DNA of 64,000 nt. Source: Streptomyces venezuelae. GTDB taxonomy: Bacteria > Actinomycetota > Actinomycetes > Streptomycetales > Streptomycetaceae. The translations under genes and the position numbers were made by a program. Below are positions 8,053 to 16,196 of this stretch, piece by piece (the first letter of the stretch is position 1; each line of letters opens with the position of its first letter). Location: assembly GCF_008642315.1 (NCBI RefSeq), contig NZ_CP029192.1, forward strand, positions 5,208,001 through 5,272,000, given 5' to 3'. Under the pieces are notes generated by a model, which worked only from the letters and a program-made list of their open reading frames with translations, did no database searches and was not told where the DNA came from.

Positions 8053-8248
8053 ACTTCGTTACCTTACCTAATTGTTAACGCTTTCTTGACGCCGTCGAAT
8101 GACTATTCGATCTCAAGGGGGCTCGGTTCCTGACTCCGCGTCCGGAGCGCCAACGCCCTGCGCCTATGGTTGCTCCTGCGCTCCCAGAGCCGCCCAAGTC
8201 GACAGCACAGCCCGCCCTGCCGCTCGCGTAAGGACAGCAAGGACAGCG

Positions 8249-11101
8249 ATGCCCTCCAACACCAACGCCTCTTCCGGTCATAAGTCCGGCAAGAAGAAGG
8301 GGCGCCGAGCCCGACTCGTCGTGATCGTCCTGGTCCTGGCCATCGTCGGAGGCATCGGCTTCGGCGCGTACTGGAGCGTCAGCACCGTGCGCGCCTCCTT
8401 CCCGCAGACCAAGGGAACGATCAAGCTCGACGGTCTCGCCGGCCCCGTCGACGTGAAGCGCGACGGGAACGGAATCCCGCAGATCTACGCCGAGTCGGAC
8501 GCGGATCTCTTCATGGCCCAGGGCTTCGTCCAGGCGCAGGACCGCTTCTGGGAGATGGACGTCCGCCGTCATATGACCTCCGGGCGGCTCTCCGAGATGT
8601 TCGGGAAGAGCCAGGTCAAGACCGATGAATTCCTGCGCACGCTCGGCTGGCACCGGGTGGCGAAGAAGGAGTACGACTCCAAGCTCTCGCCGGAGACGAA
8701 GAAGTACCTCCAGGCGTACGCCAAGGGAGTCAACGCCTACCTGTCCGGCAAGGACGGCAAGGACATCTCCGTCGAGTACGCGGCGCTCGGCTTCGAGAAC
8801 GACTACAAGCCGCAGGAGTGGACCCCCGTCGACTCCGTGGCGTGGCTCAAGGCCATGGCCTGGGACCTGCGCGGCAACATGCAGGACGAGATCGACCGCT
8901 CGCTGATGACGAGCCGCCTCGGCCCGTCGCAGATCAAGGACCTGTACCCCGAGTACCCGTTCAAGCGGAACAAGCCCGTCGTGCGGGAGGGCGCCTACAA
9001 CAGCGTCACCGGGAAGTACGACCCGGAGGCCAAGGCCACCGGCACGCAGTCCGGAACCGGCGGCACGGGCACGGGCACGTCGGGTACGCCCGGAACCGGG
9101 ACCGGCGGCACAGGGACCGGCGGCACGGGCACCAACACCGGCACCGGCAACGGCGCGGCCGGTACAGGCCTCGCGGGCGGCACCGAGGCGCCCAACGGAC
9201 TCCAGTCACAGCTCAACGGCGTCTCCGGTGCCCTGGACGAGGTTCCGGCCATCCTGGGCCCGAACGGGAACGGCATCGGCTCGAACTCCTGGGTCGTCTC
9301 CGGCAAGCACACCATCACCGGCAAGCCGCTCCTCGCGAACGACCCGCATCTGGCGCCGCAGCTGCCCTCCGTCTGGTACCAGATGGGCCTGCACTGCCGC
9401 TCGGTCTCCGACAAGTGCCAGTACGACGTCTCGGGCTACACGTTCTCCGGCATGCCGGGTGTGGTCATCGGACACAACCAGGACATCGCCTGGGGCATGA
9501 CGAACCTCGGCGCCGACGTCACGGACCTGTACCTGGAGAAGTTCACCGGGGACGGCTACCAGTACGACGACAAGGTGCTGCCCTTCACCTCCCGCGAGGA
9601 GACCATCAAGGTCGCCGGCGGCAAGGACAAGAAGATCACGGTCCGCGAGACCAACAACGGGCCGCTGATCTCCGACCGCGACGACGAGCTCGTGAAGGTC
9701 GGCAAGAAGGCCGGCGTGGACACCGCGGCCCCCGACCGGGGCGACGGCTACGGAGTGGCGCTGCGCTGGACCGCGCTGACCCCGGGCAAGTCCATGGACG
9801 CCGTCTTCGAGCTCAACAAGGCGAAGAACTTCACGGAGTTCCGCAAGGCGGCCGCTTCCTTCGAAGTGCCGTCCCAGAACCTGATCTACGCCGACACCGA
9901 AGGCAACATCGGCTACCAGGCCCCCGGCCGGATCCCCAAGCGCGGCAAGGGCGACGGCTCGCTGCCCGCGCCGGGCTGGGACCGTGCGTACCGCTGGACC
10001 GGCTACATCCCGCAGGACGCGCTGCCCTACGAGTACAACCCGAAGCGCGGCTACATCGTCACCGCCAACCAGGCCGTGATCGACGACCGCGACAAGGCCG
10101 ACTACCCGTACAAGCTCACCTCGGACTGGGGCTACGGAGCGCGCAGCCAGCGGATCGACGACCTCATCCAGTCGAAGATCAAGAACGGCGGCAAGATCTC
10201 CACCGAGGACATGCGCCTCATGCAGATGGACAACAGCAGCGAGATCGCCAAGCTGCTCGTGCCCAAGCTGCTGAAGATCGACGTCAAGGACAAGTACGTC
10301 CGCGAGGCGCAGAAGCTCCTGGAGGGATGGGACTACACCCAGGACGCCGACTCCGCGGCCGCCGCGTACTTCAACTCGGTCTGGCGCAACATCCTCAAGC
10401 TGGCCATCGGCAACAAGCTCCCCAAGGAGCTGCGCGTCAAGGGCCAGTGCCTGACCGTCGAGCCGGCCGGCAACACCGGCCCCGCCGACGAGGGCAAGAA
10501 GGTCCGCGAATGCGGTGAGCGCGATGCCGACTCGGCCCAGCCGGACGGCGGCGACCGCTACTACGAAGTGATCCGCAAGATCATCGACGACGAGACCAAC
10601 GACTGGTGGAAGTCGCCGGGGACCCGCACCGACGACGAGACCAAGACCCGCGACCAGCTGTTCAAGCGGGCCCTGGAGGACGCGCGCTGGGACCTGACGG
10701 CCAAGCTCGGCAAGGACGTCGACAGCTGGAGCTGGGGCCGTCTGCACCGGCTCGAGCTGAAGAACCAGACGCTCGGCACCGAGGGGCCCGGGTGGCTCCA
10801 GTGGGTCCTGAACCGCGGCCCGTGGAACCTCGGCGGCGGCGAGGCGGCGGTCAACGCGACCGGCTGGAACGCGGCGGGCGGCTACGGAGTGCTCTGGGTG
10901 CCCTCCATGCGCATGGTGGTGAACCTCAAGGACCTCGACAAGTCCAAGTGGATCAACCTCACCGGCGCGTCGGGACACGCCTACAACGACCACTACACCG
11001 ACCAGACGGAGAAGTGGACCAAGGGCGAACTGCTGCCGTGGGCGTTCTCGGACAAGGCGGTCGAGGGCAGCACGAGCGACAAGCTGGTCCTGCGCCCCTG
11101 A
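8249..11101 (+). CDS. Penicillin acylase family protein (Ntn hydrolase), membrane anchored
   Basis: A 950-residue protein. A basic N-terminus (KKKGRRAR) and one membrane helix (about residues 22-42) place the rest outside the cell. Penicillin/cephalosporin or acyl-homoserine-lactone acylases self-cleave to expose an N-terminal Ser. That residue is Ser345 in the GIGSNSWVVSG motif, followed by GKPLLANDPHL, both family signatures. Before it, residues about 265-312 are a Gly/Thr-rich low-complexity stretch, placed where the excised linker would be. NQDIAWGMTNLGAD and the late asparagine-containing NATGWNAAGGYG also fit. The start at 8249 has AAGGACAG upstream; the open frame begins earlier at 8099. 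The amide substrate is unknown. Confidence 0.9.
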   Translation: MPSNTNASSGHKSGKKKGRRARLVVIVLVLAIVGGIGFGAYWSVSTVRASFPQTKGTIKLDGLAGPVDVKRDGNGIPQIYAESDADLFMAQGFVQAQDRFWEMDVRRHMTSGRLSEMFGKSQVKTDEFLRTLGWHRVAKKEYDSKLSPETKKYLQAYAKGVNAYLSGKDGKDISVEYAALGFENDYKPQEWTPVDSVAWLKAMAWDLRGNMQDEIDRSLMTSRLGPSQIKDLYPEYPFKRNKPVVREGAYNSVTGKYDPEAKATGTQSGTGGTGTGTSGTPGTGTGGTGTGGTGTNTGTGNGAAGTGLAGGTEAPNGLQSQLNGVSGALDEVPAILGPNGNGIGSNSWVVSGKHTITGKPLLANDPHLAPQLPSVWYQMGLHCRSVSDKCQYDVSGYTFSGMPGVVIGHNQDIAWGMTNLGADVTDLYLEKFTGDGYQYDDKVLPFTSREETIKVAGGKDKKITVRETNNGPLISDRDDELVKVGKKAGVDTAAPDRGDGYGVALRWTALTPGKSMDAVFELNKAKNFTEFRKAAASFEVPSQNLIYADTEGNIGYQAPGRIPKRGKGDGSLPAPGWDRAYRWTGYIPQDALPYEYNPKRGYIVTANQAVIDDRDKADYPYKLTSDWGYGARSQRIDDLIQSKIKNGGKISTEDMRLMQMDNSSEIAKLLVPKLLKIDVKDKYVREAQKLLEGWDYTQDADSAAAAYFNSVWRNILKLAIGNKLPKELRVKGQCLTVEPAGNTGPADEGKKVRECGERDADSAQPDGGDRYYEVIRKIIDDETNDWWKSPGTRTDDETKTRDQLFKRALEDARWDLTAKLGKDVDSWSWGRLHRLELKNQTLGTEGPGWLQWVLNRGPWNLGGGEAAVNATGWNAAGGYGVLWVPSMRMVVNLKDLDKSKWINLTGASGHAYNDHYTDQTEKWTKGELLPWAFSDKAVEGSTSDKLVLRP

Positions 11102-11113
11102 CGGCCATCCACT

Positions 11114-11149
11114 GAAAGGGCCCTCCACGCACGCGTGGAGGGCCCTTTC
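11114..11149. terminator. Bidirectional hairpin terminator
   Basis: A perfect 17-bp inverted repeat, GAAAGGGCCCTCCACGC (11114-11130) and its complement at 11133-11149. It lies between the convergent acylase and formyl-THF cyclo-ligase genes. The A-run and T-run at the stem ends suit both directions. Confidence 0.9.
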
Positions 11150-11161
11150 GGCGTACCGGTC

Positions 11162-11788
11162 TCAGTCACGGAACCGGCGCGCCCCCGCCGGCGACACGAC
11201 GGCGTGCACGGGCCGGTCGTGCTCCTCGTCGGGGAGGTGCGCGACGACTTCGGAGTCGTACAGGAGCACCACGAGCGCGGGATCCGCGGACGCGCGCTCC
11301 AGCCGGGTGAGGACGCGGTCGTACGATCCGCCGCCCCGCCCGAGTCGCATCCCGCGCGCGTCCACGGCGAGCCCCGGCAGCAGCACGGCGTCCGCCTCCA
11401 GGACGGCGTCCGGCCCGAGCCTCTCCCCGGACGGCTCCAAGAGGGCCATCTTCCCGGGGTGTTGTACGCGGGTCAGGGAGCCGGCCCCGTCGTACGCGCC
11501 CCAGTCCAGGTCGTTGTCCGGGAGCAGCACCGGCAGCAGGACACGGGTCCCGCGCGCGTGGAGGACGTCGAGCAGCGGGCCGGTGCCGGGTTCGCGGCCC
11601 ACGGACACGTACGCGGCGACGGTCCGTGCCTCGGCGAGCTCCGGCAGGTCGAGTGCGCGGTCGGCGAGAACCGCGGCCGCCTTCCGTGCGTCATCCTCAG
11701 TCAACCCGCTTCTCACCGCGAGGAAGCCTCGCCGCAACGTGCGCTTGGTTGGCTGGCCCTCGGCCTCGGTACCACTGGTTCCGTTCAT
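11162..11788 (-). CDS. 5-formyltetrahydrofolate cyclo-ligase
   Basis: A 208-residue enzyme that converts 5-formyl-THF to 5,10-methenyl-THF with ATP. The N-terminal KRTLRRGFLAVRSGLTEDDA begins with the basic ATP-binding motif. The C-terminal LLPGLAVDARGMRLGRGGGSYDRVL is the family signature (G-rich loop with YDR). Length matches the family (about 190-210 aa). The ATG at 11788 has AGGAAGG 13 nt upstream. A longer open frame continues upstream antisense to galU but has no coding logic. The gene is divergent from galU, with 93 nt between starts. Confidence 0.92.
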   Translation of the reverse strand: MNGTSGTEAEGQPTKRTLRRGFLAVRSGLTEDDARKAAAVLADRALDLPELAEARTVAAYVSVGREPGTGPLLDVLHARGTRVLLPVLLPDNDLDWGAYDGAGSLTRVQHPGKMALLEPSGERLGPDAVLEADAVLLPGLAVDARGMRLGRGGGSYDRVLTRLERASADPALVVLLYDSEVVAHLPDEEHDRPVHAVVSPAGARRFRD

Positions 11789-11811
11789 GGGGATCTCACA
11801 ATTCCTTCCTG

Positions 11812-11829
11812 GTCGGCGCATATGCCGAC
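11812..11829. promoter_or_regulatory. Inverted repeat in the galU intergenic region
   Basis: GTCGGC (11812-11817), 6-nt spacer, GCCGAC (11824-11829). It sits midway between the divergent cyclo-ligase and galU starts, in a locally AT-richer stretch. A possible operator; the regulator is unknown. Confidence 0.4.
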
Positions 11830-11869
11830 GAATATTCCGGACCCACAGATTCCGCACATACGCACCCGA

Positions 11870-11881
11870 TATGGTGGCGGC
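11870..11881 (+). promoter_or_regulatory. Probable -10 element of leaderless galU transcript
   Basis: TATGGT at 11870-11875, then 6 nt, then the galU ATG at 11882. No Shine-Dalgarno is present. Confidence 0.55.
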
Positions 11882-12793
11882 ATGACTGAGTCTCACCCCC
11901 CCCACGGCCGGATCACCAAGGCGGTCATCCCCGCCGCAGGTCTCGGCACGCGCTTCCTGCCGGCCACCAAGGCCACGCCCAAGGAGATGCTGCCGGTCGT
12001 CGACAAGCCGGCGATCCAGTACGTGGTCGAGGAGGCCGTGTCCGCGGGTCTCGACGACGTCCTCATGATCACGGGTCGCAACAAGCGCCCGCTGGAGGAC
12101 CACTTCGACCGCAACTACGAACTGGAGTCCGCCCTCCTGAAGAAGGGCGACGAGGCGCGCCTCGCCAAGGTCCAGGAGTCCAGCGACCTCGCGACGATGC
12201 ACTACGTCCGCCAGGGCGACCCCAGGGGACTCGGTCACGCCGTCCTGTGCGCCGCTCCGCACGTCGGCAACGAGCCCTTCGCCGTACTGCTCGGCGACGA
12301 CCTGATCGACCCCCGCGACCCGCTCCTCGCCCGCATGGTCGAGATCCAGGAGAGGCACGGCGGCAGCGTCATCGCCCTCATGGAGGTCGCCCCCGAGCAG
12401 ATCCACCTCTACGGCTGCGCCGCCGTCGACGCCACCGAGGACGGCGACGTCGTCAAGGTCACCGACCTGGTCGAGAAGCCCGACGTCGCCGACGCCCCGT
12501 CGAACTACGCGATCATCGGCCGCTATGTCCTGGATCCGAGCATCTTCGGCGTACTGCGCAAGACCGAGCCGGGCCGCGGCGGCGAGATCCAGCTCACCGA
12601 CGCCCTCCAACAGCTCGCCGCGGACGAGAAGGTCGGCGGCCCGGTGCACGGCGTGGTCTTCAAGGGCCGCCGCTATGACACCGGCGACCGTGGCGACTAT
12701 CTGCGTGCCATTGTCAGACTCGCGTGCGAACGTGAAGATCTGGGACCGGACTTCCAGTCCTGGCTTCGCAGTTACGTCACCGAGGAGATGTAG
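11882..12793 (+). CDS. galU: UTP-glucose-1-phosphate uridylyltransferase
   Basis: A 303-residue nucleotidyltransferase that makes UDP-glucose from UTP and glucose-1-phosphate for envelope polysaccharides and the Leloir pathway. The nucleotide-binding motif AVIPAAGLGTRFLPATKATPKEMLPVVDKP is at the N-terminus, followed by QGDPRGLGHAVLCA, LLGDDLID (metal-binding Asp) and TGEG-like RGGEIQLTDAL. All are standard for bacterial GalU. The start is set by the leaderless -10 and the family length. It leads a same-strand run: the moeA/glp start lies 4 nt after the galU stop, so the two are surely co-transcribed. Confidence 0.95.
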   Translation: MTESHPPHGRITKAVIPAAGLGTRFLPATKATPKEMLPVVDKPAIQYVVEEAVSAGLDDVLMITGRNKRPLEDHFDRNYELESALLKKGDEARLAKVQESSDLATMHYVRQGDPRGLGHAVLCAAPHVGNEPFAVLLGDDLIDPRDPLLARMVEIQERHGGSVIALMEVAPEQIHLYGCAAVDATEDGDVVKVTDLVEKPDVADAPSNYAIIGRYVLDPSIFGVLRKTEPGRGGEIQLTDALQQLAADEKVGGPVHGVVFKGRRYDTGDRGDYLRAIVRLACEREDLGPDFQSWLRSYVTEEM

Positions 12794-12797
12794 CACT

Positions 12798-14144
12798 TTG
12801 AGCAGCAGCACGACGACACCGCCCACCGGCCAGAACCCGTTCTGGTCGGTGGAAGAGCATCTGGACGACATCCTCGAAGCCGTCCGCCCGCTCGAACCCA
12901 TCGAGCTCCAACTCCTCGACGCACAGGGCTGCGTCCTGGTCGAGGACGTGACGGTGCCCGTCTCGCTGCCGCCCTTCGACAACAGCTCCATGGACGGGTA
13001 CGCGGTGCGGGTCGCCGATGTCGCGGGCGCGAGCGAGGAGTTCCCCGCCGTCCTCACGGTCGTCGGCGACGTGGCCGCGGGCGCGGGCGCACAGCCCACC
13101 GTCGGCCCCGGCCAGGCCGCCCGCATCATGACCGGTGCCCCGCTGCCGCCCGGCGCCGAGGCCGTCGTCCCCGTGGAGTGGACCGACGGAGGCCTGGGCG
13201 AAGGCCCCGTCTCCGGCATGCGCGCCCACAGCGCCGCCCCTGAGGGCGCGTCGGGCGAGGTCCGCGTGCACCGTCCCGCCGAGGCCCGCGCGCACGTGCG
13301 GGCACGCGGCAGCGACGTCCAGGCGGGCGACCGCGCCCTGGCCGCGGGTGCCGTCCTCGGCCCCCCGCAGATCGCCCTGCTCGCCGCGGTCGGCCGCGGC
13401 ACGGTGAAGGTGCGCCCCCGCCCGCGCGTGGTGGTCATGTCCACCGGCAGTGAACTGATCCAGCCGGGCGAACAGTTGGCGGACGGCCAGATCTTCGACT
13501 CCAACAGCTTCGCCCTCACCGCCGCGGCCCGCGACGCCGGAGCCATCGCCTACCGCGTGGGCGCCGTCGCCGACGACGCCGAGACGCTGCGCTCCACCAT
13601 CGAGGACCAGCTGATCCGCGCCGACCTCATCGTCACCACGGGCGGCGTGAGCGTGGGGGCGTACGACGTCGTGAAGGAGGCCCTGTCCGCCATCGGCGAC
13701 CCCGACGACGAGGACGGCATCGGGGCGGGCGGCGGCGTCGAGTTCCGCAGGATCGCCATGCAGCCCGGCAAGCCCCAGGGCTTCGGCTCCATCGGCCCCG
13801 ACCACACACCGCTGCTCGCGCTGCCGGGCAACCCGGTCTCCTCGTACGTCTCCTTCGAGCTCTTCGTGCGCCCCGCGATCCGCACCCTCATGGGCCTGCC
13901 CGAGGTGCACCGGTCCTCCACGCGCGCGCAGCTCCTCTCGGACAAGGCGCTGACCTCTCCCGAGGGGCGCCGCCAGTTCCTCCGCGGGAAGTACGACGCG
14001 GAGGCGGGCCGCGTGACACCCGTCGGCGGGTCCGGCTCCCACCTGATCGCCGCTCTCGCGCACGCGAACGCGCTGATCGTCATCCCCGAGGACACCACTT
14101 CCGTGGAGCCCGCCGCGGAGGTCGAGGTGGTCCTGCTCGGCTGA
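12798..14144 (+). CDS. moeA: Molybdopterin molybdenumtransferase / gephyrin-like protein Glp
   Basis: A 448-residue MoeA/gephyrin-family protein. MoeA inserts molybdate into adenylated molybdopterin. Visible are FDNSSMDGYAVRV, GAEAVVPVEWT, VVVMSTGSELIQPG, TTGGVSVGAYDVVKEAL and LLALPGNPVSSYVSFELF, the last three being the molybdopterin-binding subdomain. In Corynebacterium a MoeA-like paralogue, Glp, acts in cell division with the receptor GlpR. Its GlpR homologue SepX is encoded four genes downstream here, so this copy is a good Glp candidate. The TTG start at 12798 has GAGGAG 10 nt upstream; the open frame runs back into galU. Dual function is inference. Confidence 0.9.
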   Translation: MSSSTTTPPTGQNPFWSVEEHLDDILEAVRPLEPIELQLLDAQGCVLVEDVTVPVSLPPFDNSSMDGYAVRVADVAGASEEFPAVLTVVGDVAAGAGAQPTVGPGQAARIMTGAPLPPGAEAVVPVEWTDGGLGEGPVSGMRAHSAAPEGASGEVRVHRPAEARAHVRARGSDVQAGDRALAAGAVLGPPQIALLAAVGRGTVKVRPRPRVVVMSTGSELIQPGEQLADGQIFDSNSFALTAAARDAGAIAYRVGAVADDAETLRSTIEDQLIRADLIVTTGGVSVGAYDVVKEALSAIGDPDDEDGIGAGGGVEFRRIAMQPGKPQGFGSIGPDHTPLLALPGNPVSSYVSFELFVRPAIRTLMGLPEVHRSSTRAQLLSDKALTSPEGRRQFLRGKYDAEAGRVTPVGGSGSHLIAALAHANALIVIPEDTTSVEPAAEVEVVLLG

Positions 14145-14228
14145 GGAGGCCGCCCGCGCGGTACCGTGTCGCGCACAACAGGCCCGCGCGCCGCACCGCG
14201 CGGGGCCCGGACCGGGAGCGCCAAGCAC

Positions 14229-14765
14229 ATGACCGCGATTTCCCGGGGGAACACCCCCGGAGCCCCTGAGCAGCAGCGACTGACCCACATCGACGAGGCG
14301 GGCGCCGCCCGCATGGTCGACGTGTCCGCCAAGGACGTCACGGCGCGCACCGCACGCGCCAGCGGCCGCGTCCTGGTCTCGCCGCGCGTGATCGAGCTGC
14401 TGCGCGGCGAGGGCGTACCCAAGGGAGACGCCCTGGCGACCGCGCGGATCGCCGGGATCATGGGGGCCAAGCGCACCCCGGACCTGATCCCGCTCTGCCA
14501 CCCGCTGGCCGTCTCCGGAGTGAAGCTCGACCTCTCCGTGGCGGACGACGCCGTGGAGATCCTCGCCACCGTGAAGACGACCGACCGCACGGGCGTCGAG
14601 ATGGAGGCCCTCACCGCGGTGAGCGTCGCGGCTCTCACCGTGGTGGACATGGTCAAGGCCGTCGACAAGGGCGCGGTCATCACCGACGTGCGGGTCGAGG
14701 AGAAGACCGGCGGCAAGTCCGGGCACTGGCAGCGCGACGACGAGCCGTCCGGGGAGCAGGCATGA
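14229..14765 (+). CDS. moaC: Cyclic pyranopterin monophosphate synthase
   Basis: A 178-residue MoaC. It acts after MoaA in the first step of molybdenum cofactor synthesis, turning the cyclic GTP intermediate into cyclic pyranopterin monophosphate. Signatures are LTHIDEAGAARMVDVSAKDVTARTA, the catalytic LIPLCHPLAVSGVKLD and GVEMEALTAVSVAALTVVDMVKA. About 15 extra N-terminal residues compared with the usual 160-residue family. The ATG at 14229 lies 84 nt after moeA/glp, with GGGAGC about 8 nt before it. Its stop overlaps the next gene in an ATGA, so translation is coupled. Confidence 0.95.
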   Translation: MTAISRGNTPGAPEQQRLTHIDEAGAARMVDVSAKDVTARTARASGRVLVSPRVIELLRGEGVPKGDALATARIAGIMGAKRTPDLIPLCHPLAVSGVKLDLSVADDAVEILATVKTTDRTGVEMEALTAVSVAALTVVDMVKAVDKGAVITDVRVEEKTGGKSGHWQRDDEPSGEQA

Positions 14766-15304
14766 GCGGCCAGGACCTCGACACCCCGGCCGGCGGCGCC
14801 CTGCCCGCGCCGTACAGCGCGCTCGTCGTGACCGCCTCCAACCGCGCCGCCGCCGGGGTCTACGCCGACAAGGGCGGCCCGATCCTCGCCGAGGGCCTGA
14901 CCGCGCTCGGCTTCGCCGTCGACGGGCCGCAGGTCGTCCCCGACGGCGACCCCGTCGAACGGGCCCTGCGCGCGGGCGCCGAGGCCGGCTACGACGTCAT
15001 CCTGACCACCGGCGGCACCGGCATCTCGCCCACCGACCGCACGCCCGAGGCCACCCGCGGCGTCATCGACCACGAGGTGCCGGGCATCGGCGAGGCGATC
15101 CGGGCGTACGGCAGGGAGAAGGTCCCCACGTCCGCACTCTCGCGCGGACTGGCGGGCGTCGCGGGCCGGACGCTCATCGTGAACCTGCCGGGCTCCACCG
15201 GAGGCGTACGCGACGGTCTCGCCGTCCTGGAGCCGCTGCTGAAGCACGCCGTCGACCAGCTGCGCGGCGGCGACCACCCCGGTCCGCCGGGGGGTGCGAG
15301 CTGA
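14762..15304 (+). CDS. mogA: Molybdenum cofactor biosynthesis protein MogA/MoaB
   Basis: A 180-residue molybdopterin adenylyltransferase family protein. It activates molybdopterin with ATP before MoeA inserts molybdate. The fold signatures are ALVVTASNRAAAGVYADKGGPILAEGL, DVILTTGGTGISPTDRTPEATRGVID and TLIVNLPGSTGGVRDGLAVLEPLL. The start codon overlaps the moaC stop (ATGA) and the stop overlaps the next start (CTGA), giving a tightly coupled operon. Whether it is MogA or MoaB cannot be decided by eye; the two are close relatives. Confidence 0.92.
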   Translation: MSGQDLDTPAGGALPAPYSALVVTASNRAAAGVYADKGGPILAEGLTALGFAVDGPQVVPDGDPVERALRAGAEAGYDVILTTGGTGISPTDRTPEATRGVIDHEVPGIGEAIRAYGREKVPTSALSRGLAGVAGRTLIVNLPGSTGGVRDGLAVLEPLLKHAVDQLRGGDHPGPPGGAS

Positions 15305-15924
15305 ACGGCTCCTCCTGGCCCGTCGAGCTGACGGACGGCGACATCGCCCTCCGTCCGATAAAGATGCGCGACCAGCGGGCCTGGCGTGAGGTCAACCGGC
15401 GCAACCGGGACTGGCTGCGCCCCTGGGAGGCGACGATCCCGCCGCCCACCCCGAGCGGCCCGATCGTGCACCGCCCCACGTACCGGCAGATGGTCCGTCA
15501 TCTGCGCGCGGAGGCCAACGCGGGCCGGATGCTGCCCTTCGTCATCGAGTACCAGGGCCGCCTCGTCGGACAGCTGACGGTCGCGGGGATCACCTGGGGC
15601 TCGATGTGCTCGGGTCACGTCGGCTACTGGGTCGACCGGTCCGTCGCGGGCCGCGGCGTCATGCCGACCGCCGTCGCGCTCGCCGTCGACCACTGCTTCC
15701 GTTCGGTCGGGCTGCACCGTATCGAGGTCTGTATTCGACCCGAGAACACACCGAGCCGACGGGTCGTGGAGAAACTCGGATTCCGCGAGGAGGGACTTCG
15801 CCCGCGGTATCTGCACATCGACGGAGCGTGGCGCGATCACCTCGTCTTCGCGCTCACGGCCGAAGAGGTGCCGGAGGGTTTGTTGCGCCGCTGGCACCAG
15901 GCGCGCCCCCGGAACACGGCCTAG
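15301..15924 (+). CDS. GNAT family N-acetyltransferase (RimJ-type), probable CTG start
   Basis: A 207-residue acetyltransferase of the RimJ/RimL subgroup, which acetylates N-termini of ribosomal or other proteins from acetyl-CoA. The pattern includes ALRPIKMRDQRAWREVNRRN, SGHVGYWVDRSVAGRGVMPTAVALAVDHCF (acetyl-CoA binding loop) and RIEVCIRPENTPSRRVVEKLGFREEGL. The first ATG in frame, at 15364, would remove beta-strand 1 (WPVELTDGDIALRPI). The CTG at 15301 overlaps the mogA TGA as CTGA, mimicking the ATGA and GTGA couplings of the operon, so CTG is the best start. The substrate is unknown. Confidence 0.85.
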   Translation: MNGSSWPVELTDGDIALRPIKMRDQRAWREVNRRNRDWLRPWEATIPPPTPSGPIVHRPTYRQMVRHLRAEANAGRMLPFVIEYQGRLVGQLTVAGITWGSMCSGHVGYWVDRSVAGRGVMPTAVALAVDHCFRSVGLHRIEVCIRPENTPSRRVVEKLGFREEGLRPRYLHIDGAWRDHLVFALTAEEVPEGLLRRWHQARPRNTA

Positions 15925-16184
15925 CGTTCCCGCCGCCCGCCCCCACCGTGACCTGGTCCGGACCTGTTCGCGGCTCCGGCCGGTTCTCGACCCCCGTAAA
16001 TGAAATAAGTGTTCGAAATTACGGCCCGAACGACCGTCTGAGGCGCGTATGAGACTTGTCTCAGGCATTAATTTCCCGCTCTCGGCGGCCCGTTGATCGC
16101 ACCAGTCACAAAAAAAGTTCGAGATATCAGCCAGATCGTGCGACACACCGACGCAATTGGCAGATGGCCTCACACAAACCCCTC

Positions 16185-16196
16185 TACCGTGTGAGC
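16185..16196 (+). promoter_or_regulatory. Probable -10 element of leaderless sepX transcript
   Basis: TACCGT at 16185-16190, then 6 nt, then GTG at 16197, which begins the conserved protein. It lies at the end of a 272-nt intergenic stretch that is unusually AT-rich for this genome (15925-16196), with runs such as a 7-A tract near 16110. The stretch holds no other gene that I can see. Confidence 0.55.

Noticed and set aside
8053..8075. Possible iron box (TTAGGTAAGG-like) near the acylase promoter
   Set aside because: Only one half of the DmdR1/IdeR consensus is matched; the second half is absent.
13550..15277. Long minus-strand open frames opposite moeA, moaC and mogA
   Set aside because: They run opposite well-conserved genes with strong motifs; their translations are Arg/Ser/Pro-rich with no motif. 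They are a normal by-product of high G+C.
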